Shown in pieces: positions 17,158 to 28,495 of a stretch of DNA of 64,000 bases. Position numbers and translations under genes: made by a program. How positions within the stretch are numbered: position 1 is the stretch's first letter; every line of letters begins with the position of its first letter. The stretch is from Polytrichum commune. Its lineage: Eukaryota > Streptophyta > Polytrichopsida > Polytrichales > Polytrichaceae. The notes under the pieces were generated by a model, which did not search any database, had not been told where the DNA came from, and saw nothing but the letters and a program-made list of their open reading frames with translations. The stretch is from contig OX485803.1 of the NCBI GenBank assembly GCA_950295325.1, positions 36,719,554 to 36,783,553 on the forward strand, in the 5' to 3' direction.

Positions 17158-19209
17158 ATGTTGACATCCTCGGTATTGCAAAATGGCTTTTCACCATATA
17201 GGTCATCACCTAATTCCTCAGAGACTGGCCGAGGGGGAATAGAAGGGAAATATGGCCCCGGAGATCCTCTGAAACTCACAATAAGGAGCCCGTCCTTCTT
17301 AAAGCTGGGACCAGAAGCTGCACATTATGTGGATCCCAATCCGGATTGGAGCTTGGAAGATTTGCAGAAGGAGTTGGATGTGATTGCAAGTCGGTTTACT
17401 GCGGCGCCTTCTCTATCTTTGGATAACCATCCTTGTCCTCCCAATGCAAGGGGGGTATCATGGCGGGAGCTTTCGGTCACAGCGGATTTTGGCAGAACGA
17501 GTGGCGCTGCTTTTCGAATGCGAGCATTCGACAGTGATTCTGATGAGACCAATAGTAGCGATGAAGACGAAGACGAGGCGGATTCTTCGCAGGCTATTAC
17601 ACTTGCCAATGTTTCTAATGGAATTGGCAATGAAAAAGAAACCAGCACGCTGAATGGTAAAATTGGAACCGTGGCAGTCGTCAAGGAGGAGGAAGTCTGG
17701 GCCAGCAAGCAGCTGCTTACACGCACAGAATACGTCGAGTCTGCCTTGCTGGAGCTTGAGCGAGAACGCTGCAGCAGAGTGCAGGTGGAATTTCGCAAAC
17801 GGCAAGCGAACCTTGATAATGCATTGAGAGAAGAAGCGCAAAGGGAGGCGGCATTGCTGGCACGTGTGGAGCGGGAGAAGGAGGCAAAGCGCGATTTAGC
17901 GAGACGCACTGACAAGCAAGACCAGCGCTACATAGCTGAGAAACGCGATCAGCAGCTGTCGGACCTTCAAAGGGATCACGAGCTACGATCCCAATTCGAA
18001 GCGCGGCAGATTAGGAAAGAAGCAGAAGAGGAAGAAATTCGCCGGCAAAATCTTGCTGCTCTGGAAGAAAGGGAGAAGCTCATCAAAGCCAGATATGAGG
18101 CTGAAGCAAAAAAGAAAGCAGATGCTGAAAGGGAGAAGGCGGAAGCGGAAGACGCCAAGAGGAAGGCTCAGGCAGCTGCGTTGCAACGTGCAGAAGCAGA
18201 ACAAAAAGCCAAGGAAGATTTACTGAAGAAGAATGCAAGTGACAAGTTAGCAAACTCTCAGCAGCAATCAACTTCGACAGCATCTGGAGAATGGAAGCTG
18301 CGAGTGGCTCCAGCAGCAGCAAAGTTAGAGGAGGCTCGACTGCAGAAGCTGCGGGAGTTTCAGGATGCATGTGCACGTTTGCAAGTGAATTCTGCGAACC
18401 AGAAGGATTATAAGGCCCTTGAGAGGTTAGTTATCAAGCACCTGCAACAGATTGCTGCTACAAATGAACAAGTGAAGAGAAAGTCGATGGACCTGTTTCA
18501 ACTTCTCTCTGACACGCGCGTCCCATCTCAATTTCTCACTGTGAAACTTGGGGAGAAGCTACTTTCGCAGTGTGAATCGCAAGTGCTGAAGCTCCCTTCT
18601 TTTGCCTTTGCATTGGCCCAAGTCTTTGTCAATGTGGCAACTCAGGTGCCCAATGTGATGGATGTGGTACTTGCAAAACTTCACGAAGTTTGTATCTACA
18701 CTGTCCCCAAGTACTATGTTTTCCCAAAAGATCAACATGTAAGCAGTGATCTTCCTTATTACAAAGCGCTTGGGTATAAAGAACAAGATGGGAAGTTGGA
18801 GAGTACAGATGATTATGTCACACGCATGAGTGCGTATATGAGGTTTTATGGTGCAATTGTGCAAACAAACGCAGCAGGTGGAATTAATCCTCATGGCATA
18901 GCAGCAGGATGGGCTTGGTGCGCCCGATTACTGAATAATATCCCAGCAAATCGAGGCTCTGCTTCAGCTCTAGAAGCCTTCTTAGCAGTTGCTGGCTATC
19001 GGCTGTATCAAGTTTATCCAAGACCGTTTATGAAGGTGATGCAAACTATTGTCAGTGAGTACATTCAAAATTTGAAGACCTCAGGTGATATAGATACCAG
19101 AGCGGTAGTCTCTCGATTGGAGACCTACTTGCACCATCAAAAGTATTTGATTGAGCCTGAGGGAAGGAAAATGCCTGAAAGAGATATCTCTTCAAGTTTG
19201 AAGGCATAA
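17158..19209 (+). CDS. GLE1: GLE1-type mRNA export factor (nuclear-pore associated)
   Basis: GLE1 works at the cytoplasmic face of the nuclear pore, where with inositol hexakisphosphate it stimulates the DEAD-box helicase Dbp5/LOS4 to release mRNPs. The frame predicts 683 aa from the ATG at 17158; a TAG lies in frame just upstream of the preceding GTG. Seen in order: a short N-terminal segment with DPNPDWSLEDLQKELD (about 60), like the DPEPNWNFESL stretch of Arabidopsis GLE1; a Ser/Asp/Glu-rich tract near 123-145; a long charged coiled coil of Glu/Lys/Arg/Ala repeats at about 183-360; and the C-terminal Gle1 domain at about 400-665 with VMDVVLAKLHEVCIYTVPK (about 495), HGIAAGWAWCARLLNNIPA (about 578) and YLIEPEGRKM near the end. 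Length is near that of plant homologues (about 610 aa in Arabidopsis, from memory). The coding region has no intron and no break. Remaining doubt concerns the exact start and leader exons. Confidence 0.94.
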   Translation: MLTSSVLQNGFSPYRSSPNSSETGRGGIEGKYGPGDPLKLTIRSPSFLKLGPEAAHYVDPNPDWSLEDLQKELDVIASRFTAAPSLSLDNHPCPPNARGVSWRELSVTADFGRTSGAAFRMRAFDSDSDETNSSDEDEDEADSSQAITLANVSNGIGNEKETSTLNGKIGTVAVVKEEEVWASKQLLTRTEYVESALLELERERCSRVQVEFRKRQANLDNALREEAQREAALLARVEREKEAKRDLARRTDKQDQRYIAEKRDQQLSDLQRDHELRSQFEARQIRKEAEEEEIRRQNLAALEEREKLIKARYEAEAKKKADAEREKAEAEDAKRKAQAAALQRAEAEQKAKEDLLKKNASDKLANSQQQSTSTASGEWKLRVAPAAAKLEEARLQKLREFQDACARLQVNSANQKDYKALERLVIKHLQQIAATNEQVKRKSMDLFQLLSDTRVPSQFLTVKLGEKLLSQCESQVLKLPSFAFALAQVFVNVATQVPNVMDVVLAKLHEVCIYTVPKYYVFPKDQHVSSDLPYYKALGYKEQDGKLESTDDYVTRMSAYMRFYGAIVQTNAAGGINPHGIAAGWAWCARLLNNIPANRGSASALEAFLAVAGYRLYQVYPRPFMKVMQTIVSEYIQNLKTSGDIDTRAVVSRLETYLHHQKYLIEPEGRKMPERDISSSLKA

Positions 19210-20400
19210 CTTTCATAGACTTATCCAGTGTCAAGCAGAAGGAAACTTCTAGTTCCAAGCACTCAACAGTGAGCATTGAAGAGCTTTGGGACCCAGTCTT
19301 TGTTTGAAAGCCTTTTGTAAGCTTTGGTTGGGGTGACGAGCTGCAGAATGTGAGGTAATATTACCACGCAAGAAAACCAATCACGTCATTAAGCAACTTA
19401 TAGATATTGCTGTGCTTAACACTGCTGCTCCATTATCTACGTGGCAGAAGTTTACTTGTTGCTACATTTCTCTTGGCATTCCACATGATCATGTCACAGT
19501 ATTGGACATCACGAGGGAGCTTCACTGCGCCCAACAGACAGGAGAGTCAAATGGGGAGGCTTCTTGTTGTGAAGAAAATCGAATACTGGATTTAGGTCAT
19601 ACAAGATTCTGAAGAGAACTCTTTTCTAACGTTGGGAAGGTATTTACATCAATGCTTGGGGATACCTTCTGCGGTTGGTTGTGTAGATTGCAGAAATCAG
19701 TAAAGAAAGAACTCGGGGTTGGTGCTTGTACAAATTGTATTCAGAAAATGGTAGCTTTTCCCTCCACAGATAGTTGCTGGAGTTGTGAATCCTCAAAATT
19801 TTGCAGAGAAGTGGCTCTGAGAGTAGACAGGAATACAAGCGCAGATAGCACATGCTATCAATGTATTTAGATCCAATGATCATCTTCCTAGTGTCTCTGT
19901 GAAGTTCTTGTCATCTGCAAATCCAATTTGAGTCAGACATGAATGGGAGGCTTAGTTGGGTGCGGATACTTCATTGGGAATTAATATGATTTCTGAGCAA
20001 TGAATACATCATTCTTGCAATCCAATTCAATGCTCCTTGTGATTGAGCACTATGATTGTTGCAACTTCCCACCAGAAAAGCAGGGAAGGTTCCCTTTACT
20101 GTGGGGTACTTGAAGGTCAGAATAACTATGTGGACTATTGAATTGGTTGTAAGGCTTTCTTGTCCTGGCTGACCTTGGTGTTATTGAAGACTATAGCATA
20201 TTCAGACATTTTCATGACCAAAGGTTTGGGATAGCAGACCATTTCAAACCTGTGGGAGTTAGTGAGTAGGCTTACTAACCAAAAATAAAGTCTTGTACTT
20301 GATGAGATATAGGATGAGTTGAAAGACTCACATTTGCAAGGACCATACTGTAAAATTGTGGATCTATTTACAAATCAAATAGAAGCAAACGAGGCGAACA
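19210..20400 (+). other. GLE1 3' flank, probably 3' UTR and beyond
   Basis: No further coding sequence is convincing. The short overlapping frames at 19407-19870 lack any recognisable domain. AATAAA at 20284-20289 is a possible but distant poly(A) signal. The first few hundred bases after the stop are moderately less AT-rich, in keeping with a 3' UTR. Confidence 0.4.
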
Positions 20401-21294
20401 AGGACAATGGGGGTTATGGAAGCTAGGCATAAGGCTGGGAGAATTGGAGGTAGGATTGACAGTCAAGGTTGTCAATAAAGTATTTCATGTGTCACATAGC
20501 TGTTGCTTGTCGTTTATTTTTCCCTTGGTTATTTCATTGCTTCTTCCATACCTCTGCTTTTTTCATAGAACACATAAACATAATCTTGTACTTACCATAG
20601 CTCAAATGAACACATTGTACATGAGAAACAGAAGATCCAAGGCATGCATAAGATAAGAAGTATGGGAGAGAGAGAAATTAATTATCAGGAAGGATGGGAG
20701 GGAGGCAGTGAAGATAGATTCTTACTTAGGAGGGGTGGCTTATACATGATGTCATCTTTCTGATGATGTGACATCTCTATAGAAATGTTGCCTCTAAATA
20801 CTTTTTGGGTAGGGGGGGGGGGGGGGCAGAGCTGTCTTGATGTCTTTATGTGAGTATTCTACTTGCAGCTGGAGCTGGTACTTGAATGATTCATGCAACA
20901 GCATATTTAAAATTTTAGATAGTTGCATTTGTGCATGTGTAATGCAAGTGCGATATGTAGGATTGGACAGATCATCTTGGTGAGGCACACTGCAGACAGT
21001 ACTGAAATCAGTGAAACAGGTACTCTATACGAACATTGAGCACATGGTTGCCATTTGACTGAAATTCAATGCAAAACAATGACGAGCAGTAGATTTCAAC
21101 TAGGTACTTGAACTTGATGTAGTATGATTTCTACCTTTCCTCACTTGTACATAGTGCTCATCTTTTCTATCATTGTTCTTCTTTTTTAATGAGACTTGAG
21201 CGGAAGCCTTATGCTTGGCTTATCATCTGCTTGTGTGCCGATTAGCTACAACATACAAAGGATTGCATCAGTAGCATCTGAGGTGTGCGGGTGT
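20401..21294. other. Intergenic; 15-base G run at 20812-20826
   Basis: No gene. A run of about fifteen G follows TTTTTGGGTA. Otherwise unremarkable AT-rich sequence. Confidence 0.45.
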
Positions 21295-21535
21295 AATATG
21301 GCTACTTTTTGTAAGGAGACAACTCATTGATTGGTGTGTGGTTAGGTTAGGATCAAAGAACAAACACCATGAAAACATATGTCTAAAAGAGATTGGAGTA
21401 TGACCTCAAATTTTAACAACTACTCAACACTCAATAGTCTCGACACAATCAAGAGGACCTATGTATTCAATTCATAGATTTCACACAAGTTTCGTTGTGT
21501 GAAGCTAATTGGTAGAAAATGAACCAAATAGGTTT
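21295..21535. repeat. Dispersed repeat R4 copy
   Basis: Shares with 51065-51430 and, inverted, with 10750-11092 the succession: TTGGTGTGTGGTTAGG, AACAAACACCATGAAAACA, ACTCAACACTCAATAG and CACAAGTTTCGTTGTGTGAAG. Shorter relics lie at 26580-26730 and 27285-27420. Probably a worn transposon; its class is unclear. Confidence 0.6.
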
Positions 21536-21599
21536 GTGGATTTTATGTGGTTACACTTCTGAGGTGGGCACCTCTATTGTAGTGTGCATGGCAACGCTT

Positions 21600-21760
21600 T
21601 TCGTTTGGAATGAAATGGAATTGATTTTAAAGTCCCGGAAGTGGAAAAGGCTAATGGGATTGAAAGTACATCAGGATGGATTCAAACCAGTTAATTCTCT
21701 AGAATGGTGGAGGGCGGTAGTCTATGTTAGATAGTGGCTAATGTCAATGGACATGAACAA
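21600..21760 (-). repeat. Dispersed repeat R1 copy holding an empty hAT insertion site
   Basis: Inverted relative to 16460-16600 and collinear with 37740-38120. GATTGAAA at 21658-21665 runs straight into GTACATCAGG; at 37776-38055 the same junction is split by a 264-bp MITE. This copy therefore keeps the unoccupied site. Confidence 0.75.
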
Positions 21761-21839
21761 GGCATGTCATGATGATATTGGACCATCTGCTCAAGATGTA
21801 GGTTCCATACTTAACAAAGTTGGGAGATCCTATGGGATT

Positions 21840-23370
21840 GCTTAAAGCGAGCAAGTTTCTTCACTTTGACCCCTACCACTTTTGCATCTCAACTCCAATT
21901 CTAAAACTTGAATTGATAGTATACTTGGTTCACAATTGCAAACTAGATGAGAGAATAATTTGATCCAACAATCAACATTGTGTGTGAAGTTGGAAATACC
22001 CATAACAGGGCCAACATCCATGACATCAAAACTAACTTTTGCAGGTATGAAAATCATGTTGCAATCCATATATTGCAAAAGGTAGCATGACCTAGAAGTA
22101 ACACCGGCCTTTTGGCAACATTAATTTCTCATCTTTAAACCATGAACAAGTGAGTGCAATGTTGCCATTAAGTAAGATGTTGTTAAAAATGACTAATTAT
22201 ATGAGACATTAAATACAAAATAACATCATTATGACCATAGTATCAGTTGTAAGAAGAATGTAAGAACACTTTAAGAAGAGTACCAACTTTGGACAATCAC
22301 CATGGCTAATCTAGGATCTATTCGCTCAATGAGGGCGGTGTGAGAAGTGTTCCATAAAAGGGAACAACACTTTCACTCATAGAAGATTCTCACACACAAT
22401 AAGGTCAAGATTGTGGCAACTCTCACCTAACAATTTGACATAAATGGACCCCCCTCGTGGATAGTAAAGGCTCATTTATTGAAATGACTTCGCAAAATCT
22501 TTTGGGTTGCATACGAAATCACCATTTCAAAAAATAAAATCAATGGGCTCATTGTAGTTTTGCAAATGGAAACGATTTGAAATTATGCTAAACTATTTAG
22601 TTGCATGAAAGTGCAAAAGTTTATGGAAGTGTTTTTTCTTTTTTAAAAAATAAAATAAAAAATAGTGCCTATAATGGATACTTCCAACTCCACAAACACT
22701 CCTAGCCATTGGATGTGATCACGAATTGTCTTCTCGGATTAGTACCTAATTACGAATCATGAATATTTCCATTTCAAGTGTCAAAATAAGATGTGAGATG
22801 TAAAAGTGATAAGAGATTAATGTGAATATTTTTCTTTCGTTTTAACCAATCACATAGACCCCATGACTATTATTTTTAAAACAATTAGTTTTTTTCGTGC
22901 ACATAGTCCAATGTCATCATAATACATTTCTTATTGGTATCCGTTTTTAATTACAAGTCTTGTCATATACCACTCAAATACATGCGCATGCATAAGACTA
23001 GTGTTAGATTAAGGCGTGCATGCCTTAAAAGCGTATGGGGCCTTTACAACAAGAATCATGGAGAGTGATATTATGGAAACCTGGAAAGGGTTAAGCCTTA
23101 AAGGCTCAAGGACTAAGCATTTCCTAAGATGTATTTAAAACTAAAATGTTTCCAAGGATTTTTTGAGAATCACCACAAAAGAGAAGTGGTGAGGGGACCA
23201 TTAAAGGATCGCATATGATAATGAAAACTACTTGTAGTCCTCTCATAATTCTTTTTTGAAAAGCCATAAAAAAATCTCAAATCTCATTCTTCTAATGGGA
23301 CAAATTACAAATATCATAGATTATTTAACAATGGCAGGCATAACATGTTTTGGAAGCATCAAGTTGTCAT
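21840..23370. other. Intergenic, worn repeats, no gene
   Basis: 21855-22010 carries the dispersed phrase on CTTTGACCCCTACCACTTTTGCATC seen also near 4355 and 46655. No coding sequence. The rest is AT-rich with homopolymer stretches. Confidence 0.4.
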
Positions 23371-23378
23371 AATGTTAC

Positions 23379-24291
23379 CCCGGGGAGGGCACTCATACAT
23401 GTATTTAATAACCCATCTGCGACGGAAGGGTATTTATCATGGGGCTATTTATCTAAGAAATTGGAATTCTTTACACCCTATCAGTACATATAAATCTAAA
23501 TTTTGTCATTTTAGATGACCCTATTTGTATTTATAAAGTCGCAACTGAACTAGTTTCTAGAACCCTATGTTCTTTATAATTTTTATATTTGACCCCATGA
23601 ATGACAACTCATAGGGCTCTTGAAAGTTTGTAGTAAAAATTCAATAAACCATGTCTAGATTGAAGACATCAAACAATGTACCAAAACATAAAAACTTGAA
23701 GCATTATTAGGACCTCCTATTGTTCCAAAACATACATCAAACAATGTTCAAATCAAACAAACTTGAAGCAAGTAAACTTGAGAGAAGCTCCAAAATAAAA
23801 CGAGTGAAGACAAGATTCTACTACTAGAACTCCGAAAACCGCACACAACCACAAAATGCACGTCAAGAACTTCAACACCAAATCAAGCCTCACAAGTAGC
23901 GCTGCATTGGCGCAAGCAACCCTAGGCAAAAATCAAAGATACAACGCACAAAGCAAAGAACACCAAAACCCTCGTCATCCAAATTTTTCATTCGGGACTT
24001 TGGATTGAAAATGGATAGTTTTTCATCCATTGACCACCATAAAATGCATTATATACCTCTGCCTCAATATTTTTTTCTCTACCTACTATTTCCAACCCTA
24101 TTTTAGATTGAAAGAATTAGATAAATTGATGCGTTATATGGTACCCTTATTTTTTTATACACACAACTTTGTAATTGAAGAGGTGTTTCATTATATCGAA
24201 GAATTGTATAAATTTTATCACAAATGAATAAAAAATACCCTACATTCTTTCTCACATGGTTTAATAAATTTTCGCGAGTGCCCTCCCTAGG
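23379..24291. mobile_element. 913-bp TIR element with 8-bp target duplication
   Basis: Perfect flanking repeat AATGTTAC (23371-23378 and 24292-24299). Ends CCCGGGGAGGGCACTC and, on the complement, CCTAGGGAGGGCACTC. These ends are close to those of the 395-bp MITE at 502-896 (CCCAGGGAGGTCACTCC) although the interiors differ, so both were probably moved by related transposases. No transposase coding sequence was seen. Confidence 0.85.
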
Positions 24292-24512
24292 AATGTTACT
24301 TGAAATGTGACCACTTCATGAGGTATAGAGAATTAACCATTCATGAAATTCTATGTATGAGCTTTTTGAGGTAATAGACAATTCCAATAATTACATGTAG
24401 GATAATTGTATAAGTTAAAAAGAACTCATAATTGATCTTTTCACAAGTAATTGAGAGTAATGTTTTGATATGTTTAGGGGGCTAAGGCATGTGCACCTAA
24501 GACCATCACTGA

Positions 24513-24676
24513 ACATTAAACCACCACTATGTACCACATGCATACATTTGGAGGCAACAAACATATGTATGTGGTACATGTTGACAATACGAACGGACAC
24601 TTCATTCACGCCGGCCCCCTTTAAGGGACCGGAGTTTCTATCTATCTATCTATGTGGTACATAGTGGTGGTTTTGT
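24513..24676. repeat. Hairpin-forming inverted repeat split by a LINE tail
   Basis: AAACCACCACTATGTACCACAT near 24515-24540 is mirrored by TATGTGGTACATAGTGGTGGTTT at 24651-24674. Without the 71-bp insert at 24580-24650 and one copy of its 12-bp duplication, the two arms plus a GGAGGCAAC loop would form a hairpin of roughly 75 nt. Confidence 0.7.
24580..24650 (+). mobile_element. 5'-truncated LINE tail (TCTA)n, copy 1
   Basis: Flanked by the perfect 12-bp repeat TATGTGGTACAT (24568-24579 and 24651-24662). The body reads ACGAACGGACACTTCATTC, then CGCCGGCCCC and GGGACCGGAGTTTC, then TCTA repeats. It is identical in layout to 45388-45556 but shorter at the 5' end: variable 5' ends with a constant 3' end are the sign of target-primed reverse transcription. 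RTE-type is my inference. Confidence 0.85.
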
Positions 24677-24719
24677 GTATACGTACTTTAAGGAACTCAT
24701 AACTCAACCATCATTATAT

Positions 24720-24970
24720 TCATAAATTGGAGACTTTCAAATGTCTCAAATTACATGCAAATGATTTAATATATCCAATCTAATTTCTTATTGTAATGAC
24801 ATGTATTTTTGTCAAATTGGTTAATGTTGCCCACATGAATTGCTTAATTAAGTCACATTGAATATATATTTGTATTTTCTTTGTTCTATATTTGAAAACC
24901 ATGTCCTTAAGTAGTCTCAAAATCATGAAAAAATCTCCAATTACTGAATATAGTGATAACCCTAGTTAAC
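24720..24970 (+). repeat. Dispersed repeat R3 copy
   Basis: Inverted match to 1690-1995, including AACCATGTCCTTAAGTAGTC and TGTCAAATTGGTTAATGTTG. Class unknown. Confidence 0.55.
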
Positions 24971-26843
24971 GGCTAATATATATCTGCTAGTAAGTGAGGT
25001 TTCACATAACGATGTTTAATTTTGAAAGCTTCGTTCATAATTAGCAGGCTTTGTACTCCCATTTGTTGAATTTTGAAATGTTCAATGCTTGGATCACTAC
25101 TGAAAATTATTGAAGAAATCAAGTAGGTATACTTTGTGTGGTATTTGTCATTGCATTATTGCATGTATAATTAAATCAACTACCGTGTAGAAAATGTCAT
25201 GCTCTAGTATGAATGAAACACTACAAGGATCGTGGGTTTTTTAGATTGGTTCTTTGTTAATATGAGGTAGATTTTGGATATTCGAATCTATTACGGATAT
25301 AGATTTGGATATTGAGAATCTTGGCAAAGAACCAATTGCAATGTCTCGTTATCATTATAGTGAAAATGCTTATTCTTCTAATTATGTTGTGGAACATGCA
25401 TAGCATCACTCAACATTGGGGTTGTGCATTGTAGATTCGGAAATCCTTGTGGCATTGTGCCCCTTTTATTCCGGCAGGTCCCTATTTCATTTATAGTGGG
25501 GCTGAGTATTATTCATCACAAAGAATTTATAATAGGCATTTGCACGGTAGCAACAAGTATTCATCGGCGTCATGAGGTCGCAATGCATACCCATACGGGT
25601 TGCCAAACTGCACGTCATACCCAACACATGGTTGCACCATTTTACTACAATGAAGTCAGGTCCCACCGTGCCAAGATTTTTGCTCAAACTTAATGATTTT
25701 TTTATTGAGGGGTTAACTAAGCAAGGGGTGCATTCATAACCAAATGAGTAGTGTTAAGTAGAGAAAGCCAAATATGAGTATCAATTAACAACATTGGCAC
25801 TTTTCTCATGAATCAAATGGCTTCAATTTTCTATGTCAATTTTTTTTAAAGAAGTGGACCCAAGTTTAACATATATTATATGTGTAACTTTTGGCAAAGG
25901 TTGATTCTACCGTCACTCCAAAGACAACATGCGCACGCTTTTCAGGACTTTGGCATGCCACGTTGCCATATAGTTGGGACTTTTGGCACTCGGGCCTAAA
26001 GAGAACCACAAACTTACCTTCCTTTTTAGCAAAATATGATATGTATCACAATAGCCTCCTTTTGGGAATAGACTCAATAGTCCCTAAGAAGAAAAAAAGC
26101 TCAAGTAGGTTACCGTACATCATTCATACGTGATTCCAATTTTTCTGATTTTGTTTTCATCATTGTTAGTGCTACTAGGTCGGTCATGTCGTGGTGTCTT
26201 TGAGTTTAGTATTCTCCATTGTGTGTGAATGGGTGCACCATGGTCCTTGAGGTCCCTCTAGTTGCATTTTGTATTTTCTATGGCAACAAGCTTTTTCACT
26301 TAAAAAACCAAATGATTCCAAAAGAAAATCTTCGTATTGAAAAGAAAAAAAATTGGAAAAAAATGCTTTTGGAACATAGATGTAAAAATAAATACGACAA
26401 TTTTAAAGTAAAAACCAAAACAATGTCAGGTTGGCTGTGGTCACATGGTGCACTTGTTGTGGCGCCTGAGCCACTTGAATCCCTAAACTAGGCCCAAAAT
26501 GAAAGAGTGTGATCACGAGTTGATTCATGTCCTAAAATTGGATGTGCCTAAATCCAACATAGGAATAATTTTTACACCTCCATTTGAGTGGTACGTGGTT
26601 AGGTGTGGATCTAAGAGCATACATAAAAAGAAGATACGTGTATTGAAGAAATTGGACTATGTGCTTAGAATATGGTAACCATTTCAGAGTTAATAGTTAA
26701 CATAATTGAGGAACCTATATGATCACTTACTGAGCACAAGAATCTTCATTTCAATAAATCTATAAGTCAAATGACTACATGCACAATTTGGATTTGCTAA
26801 TCATCTCACATTAAATACATGTTATATATTTTACGAGAAATGG

Positions 26844-26886
<43 letters not shown>

Positions 26887-27730
26887 ATTTATTAGTTTCT
26901 ATTTTTTATGTTGATTCCTCCATAGTAAGTTCAATGACGAAACTCGACAATTGGCTTGGTGGGAAGCTCGTGGGCGTTGCTAAGGTGGTTGTGGATTCTT
27001 GTTCATTGTAGTTTGACGATGATGTTGCCACTCACTCAATGAATTGTAATTTATAGTTTGCCATATGTCTTTCTATTGAGGTCCCTCCAAAATGCAACTT
27101 GAGAATCTAAACGGGTGCCAATGTGGTGTATTTGGACTCTTCAATGAATGGATGTCCATTTGACTTAAACAAGTAAAAGGAAATGTAAAAGAGAAATTGT
27201 ATGTTCATTGGAAAATGGTGAAATAGTGAAATTCATTGAAGGTAAATGTGCATAGAATGGTTATTTATCGTAATCAAACACCTTCATTTGAGTTGTGTGT
27301 GGTGGGGTGTGGATTTAAGAATGAACATTAAAGAGACACGTACTTGAAATGTATTGGACTATGTGTTCAAAATTTGTGAATCATTCAAGGCTCAATAGTC
27401 AACATGATTGGGAGGAGAGAGGAGATTACCATGGCATTTTATACTTCTGATACTTTTAACTTTTCAAAAAACATAATAATGACATGGGAGCTCATAAAAT
27501 AAATAAATAAATAAGTAACCAACGTCGGATAATCCGATTGGTAAGGGTTAAAGAATGTTGGCATTCATTTTTATTTTTATTTTTTGGGGGGTCTAAATAG
27601 TATTCTTAGCAAGAGTTTAACCTAGCAAAGCCCCTACCATCTTAGGGCCAAGGATGTAGCCTTCATAAAATACAAGATCCACAGAGGGTCCAAGTATTTC
27701 CAGAGGTTGGTTAGTATTGAAAGTCACGAA
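24971..27730. other. Intergenic, no gene; (TA)n at about 26849-26880
   Basis: A TA microsatellite of about 16 units lies at 26849-26880. Relics of repeat R4 lie at 26580-26730 and 27285-27420. The 80-90-residue open frames at 25424, 25891 and 26219 show no family features. 27515-27620 faintly resembles a tRNA-type SINE head but is too worn to call. Confidence 0.4.
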
Positions 27731-27734
27731 ATCT

Positions 27735-28240
27735 ACGTACCATTGCCGTTGGTATCAACTGCCCCAAACAAACAAGACACATCACTCACACTCGGTGTAT
27801 TAGGATAATTCAAATAAGAAGAGGGATTAGCATACAAAAAACGGTGTAAACTATTATTCTTCCATAGTAGAACAATGTCACTAATAATGCCATCTACCCC
27901 CTCTTCCAAGGCAATTCGTAGCTTTGCCTTGAGATTCTTACTGCCCAACCTATTTCTAATTTATTCTTGATCAAATTTTGCACACTAAAAGCACACTCAC
28001 ACGTCATTGTAGAAACACATTGCACATGAGGTAACTTTGCAAGAATGAGGAGGTTGGGGTACCGTGCTTGCAAAGCATGATTCTTAGTTATCATGCCCCA
28101 CAACTCCCTGAAATTCTAATCCCCCCATTCCATAGTGCACCGAAGTTTAAAGGCTAAAAAATCACGTTTACATGTTGTTTGGCTCACAAGAAGAGGGAGT
28201 TTGAAGCTTCCATGTGAGCGGTAACTCCAACTATGCATAG
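27735..28240 (-). pseudogene. hAT transposase remnant (C-terminal dimerisation region)
   Basis: On the minus strand the frame at 28103-27894 reads QARYPNLLILAKLPHVQCVS, followed by CECAFSVQNLIKNKL. A shifted frame (27948-27733) continues with NLKAKLRIALEEGVD and LLWKNNSLHRFLYANPSSYL. This is the order of the hAT C-terminal dimerisation region of the ZNF862-like group. Upstream, TTCKRDFLAFKLRCTMEW at about 28160-28205 suggests preceding transposase sequence. At least one frameshift and one stop break it. Confidence 0.78.
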
Positions 28241-28264
28241 TATTAGTTTTTTCCCCTAAAAATA

Positions 28265-28495
28265 TATATGTTTGATCGGCTACCTGCCGTGAAAAATGCC
28301 TTTCAACCGGTAATTTGCCGTGGATACTCCGGGGCAACTTGCCTAAATGCCGGCATTTTCATTTCCTAATCGCCCCGATTCCGGAAACCTTAATTTTCCT
28401 TCTGGAACCCCTTCCTAAACACTTCTATTTCATTCGGAAATTCTCAAAATCAACCGGCTAGCTTGTAACTAACTGCCGACACTCCCCATTCATTG
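28265..28495. mobile_element. Partial hAT element end, CCGGTT family
   Basis: The stretch from CAACCGGCTAGCTTGTAAC to the terminal CATTG at 28491-28495 aligns with the right end of 38294-38523. GCCG and CCGG motifs are dense across 28270-28440. The other end and a target duplication were not found. It may be the terminus of the element that encoded the adjacent transposase remnant, or an independent insertion. Confidence 0.5.

Noticed and set aside
17325-17915. 196-residue minus-strand open frame opposite GLE1
   Set aside because: Ser/Leu-rich antisense shadow of the Glu/Lys/Ala coiled coil, with no motif of its own.
20812-20826. G-quadruplex at the G run
   Set aside because: A single homopolymer run, probably slippage; lacks spaced GGG blocks.
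25215-25235. CACTA terminus (CACTACAAGGATCGTG)
   Set aside because: No mirrored end with a 3-bp duplication was found nearby.
26849-26880. Origin-like or regulatory TA-rich tract
   Set aside because: A plain (TA)n microsatellite.
27515-27620. tRNA-type SINE head near GATTGGTAAGGG
   Set aside because: The second promoter box is not convincing and no end or duplication is visible.
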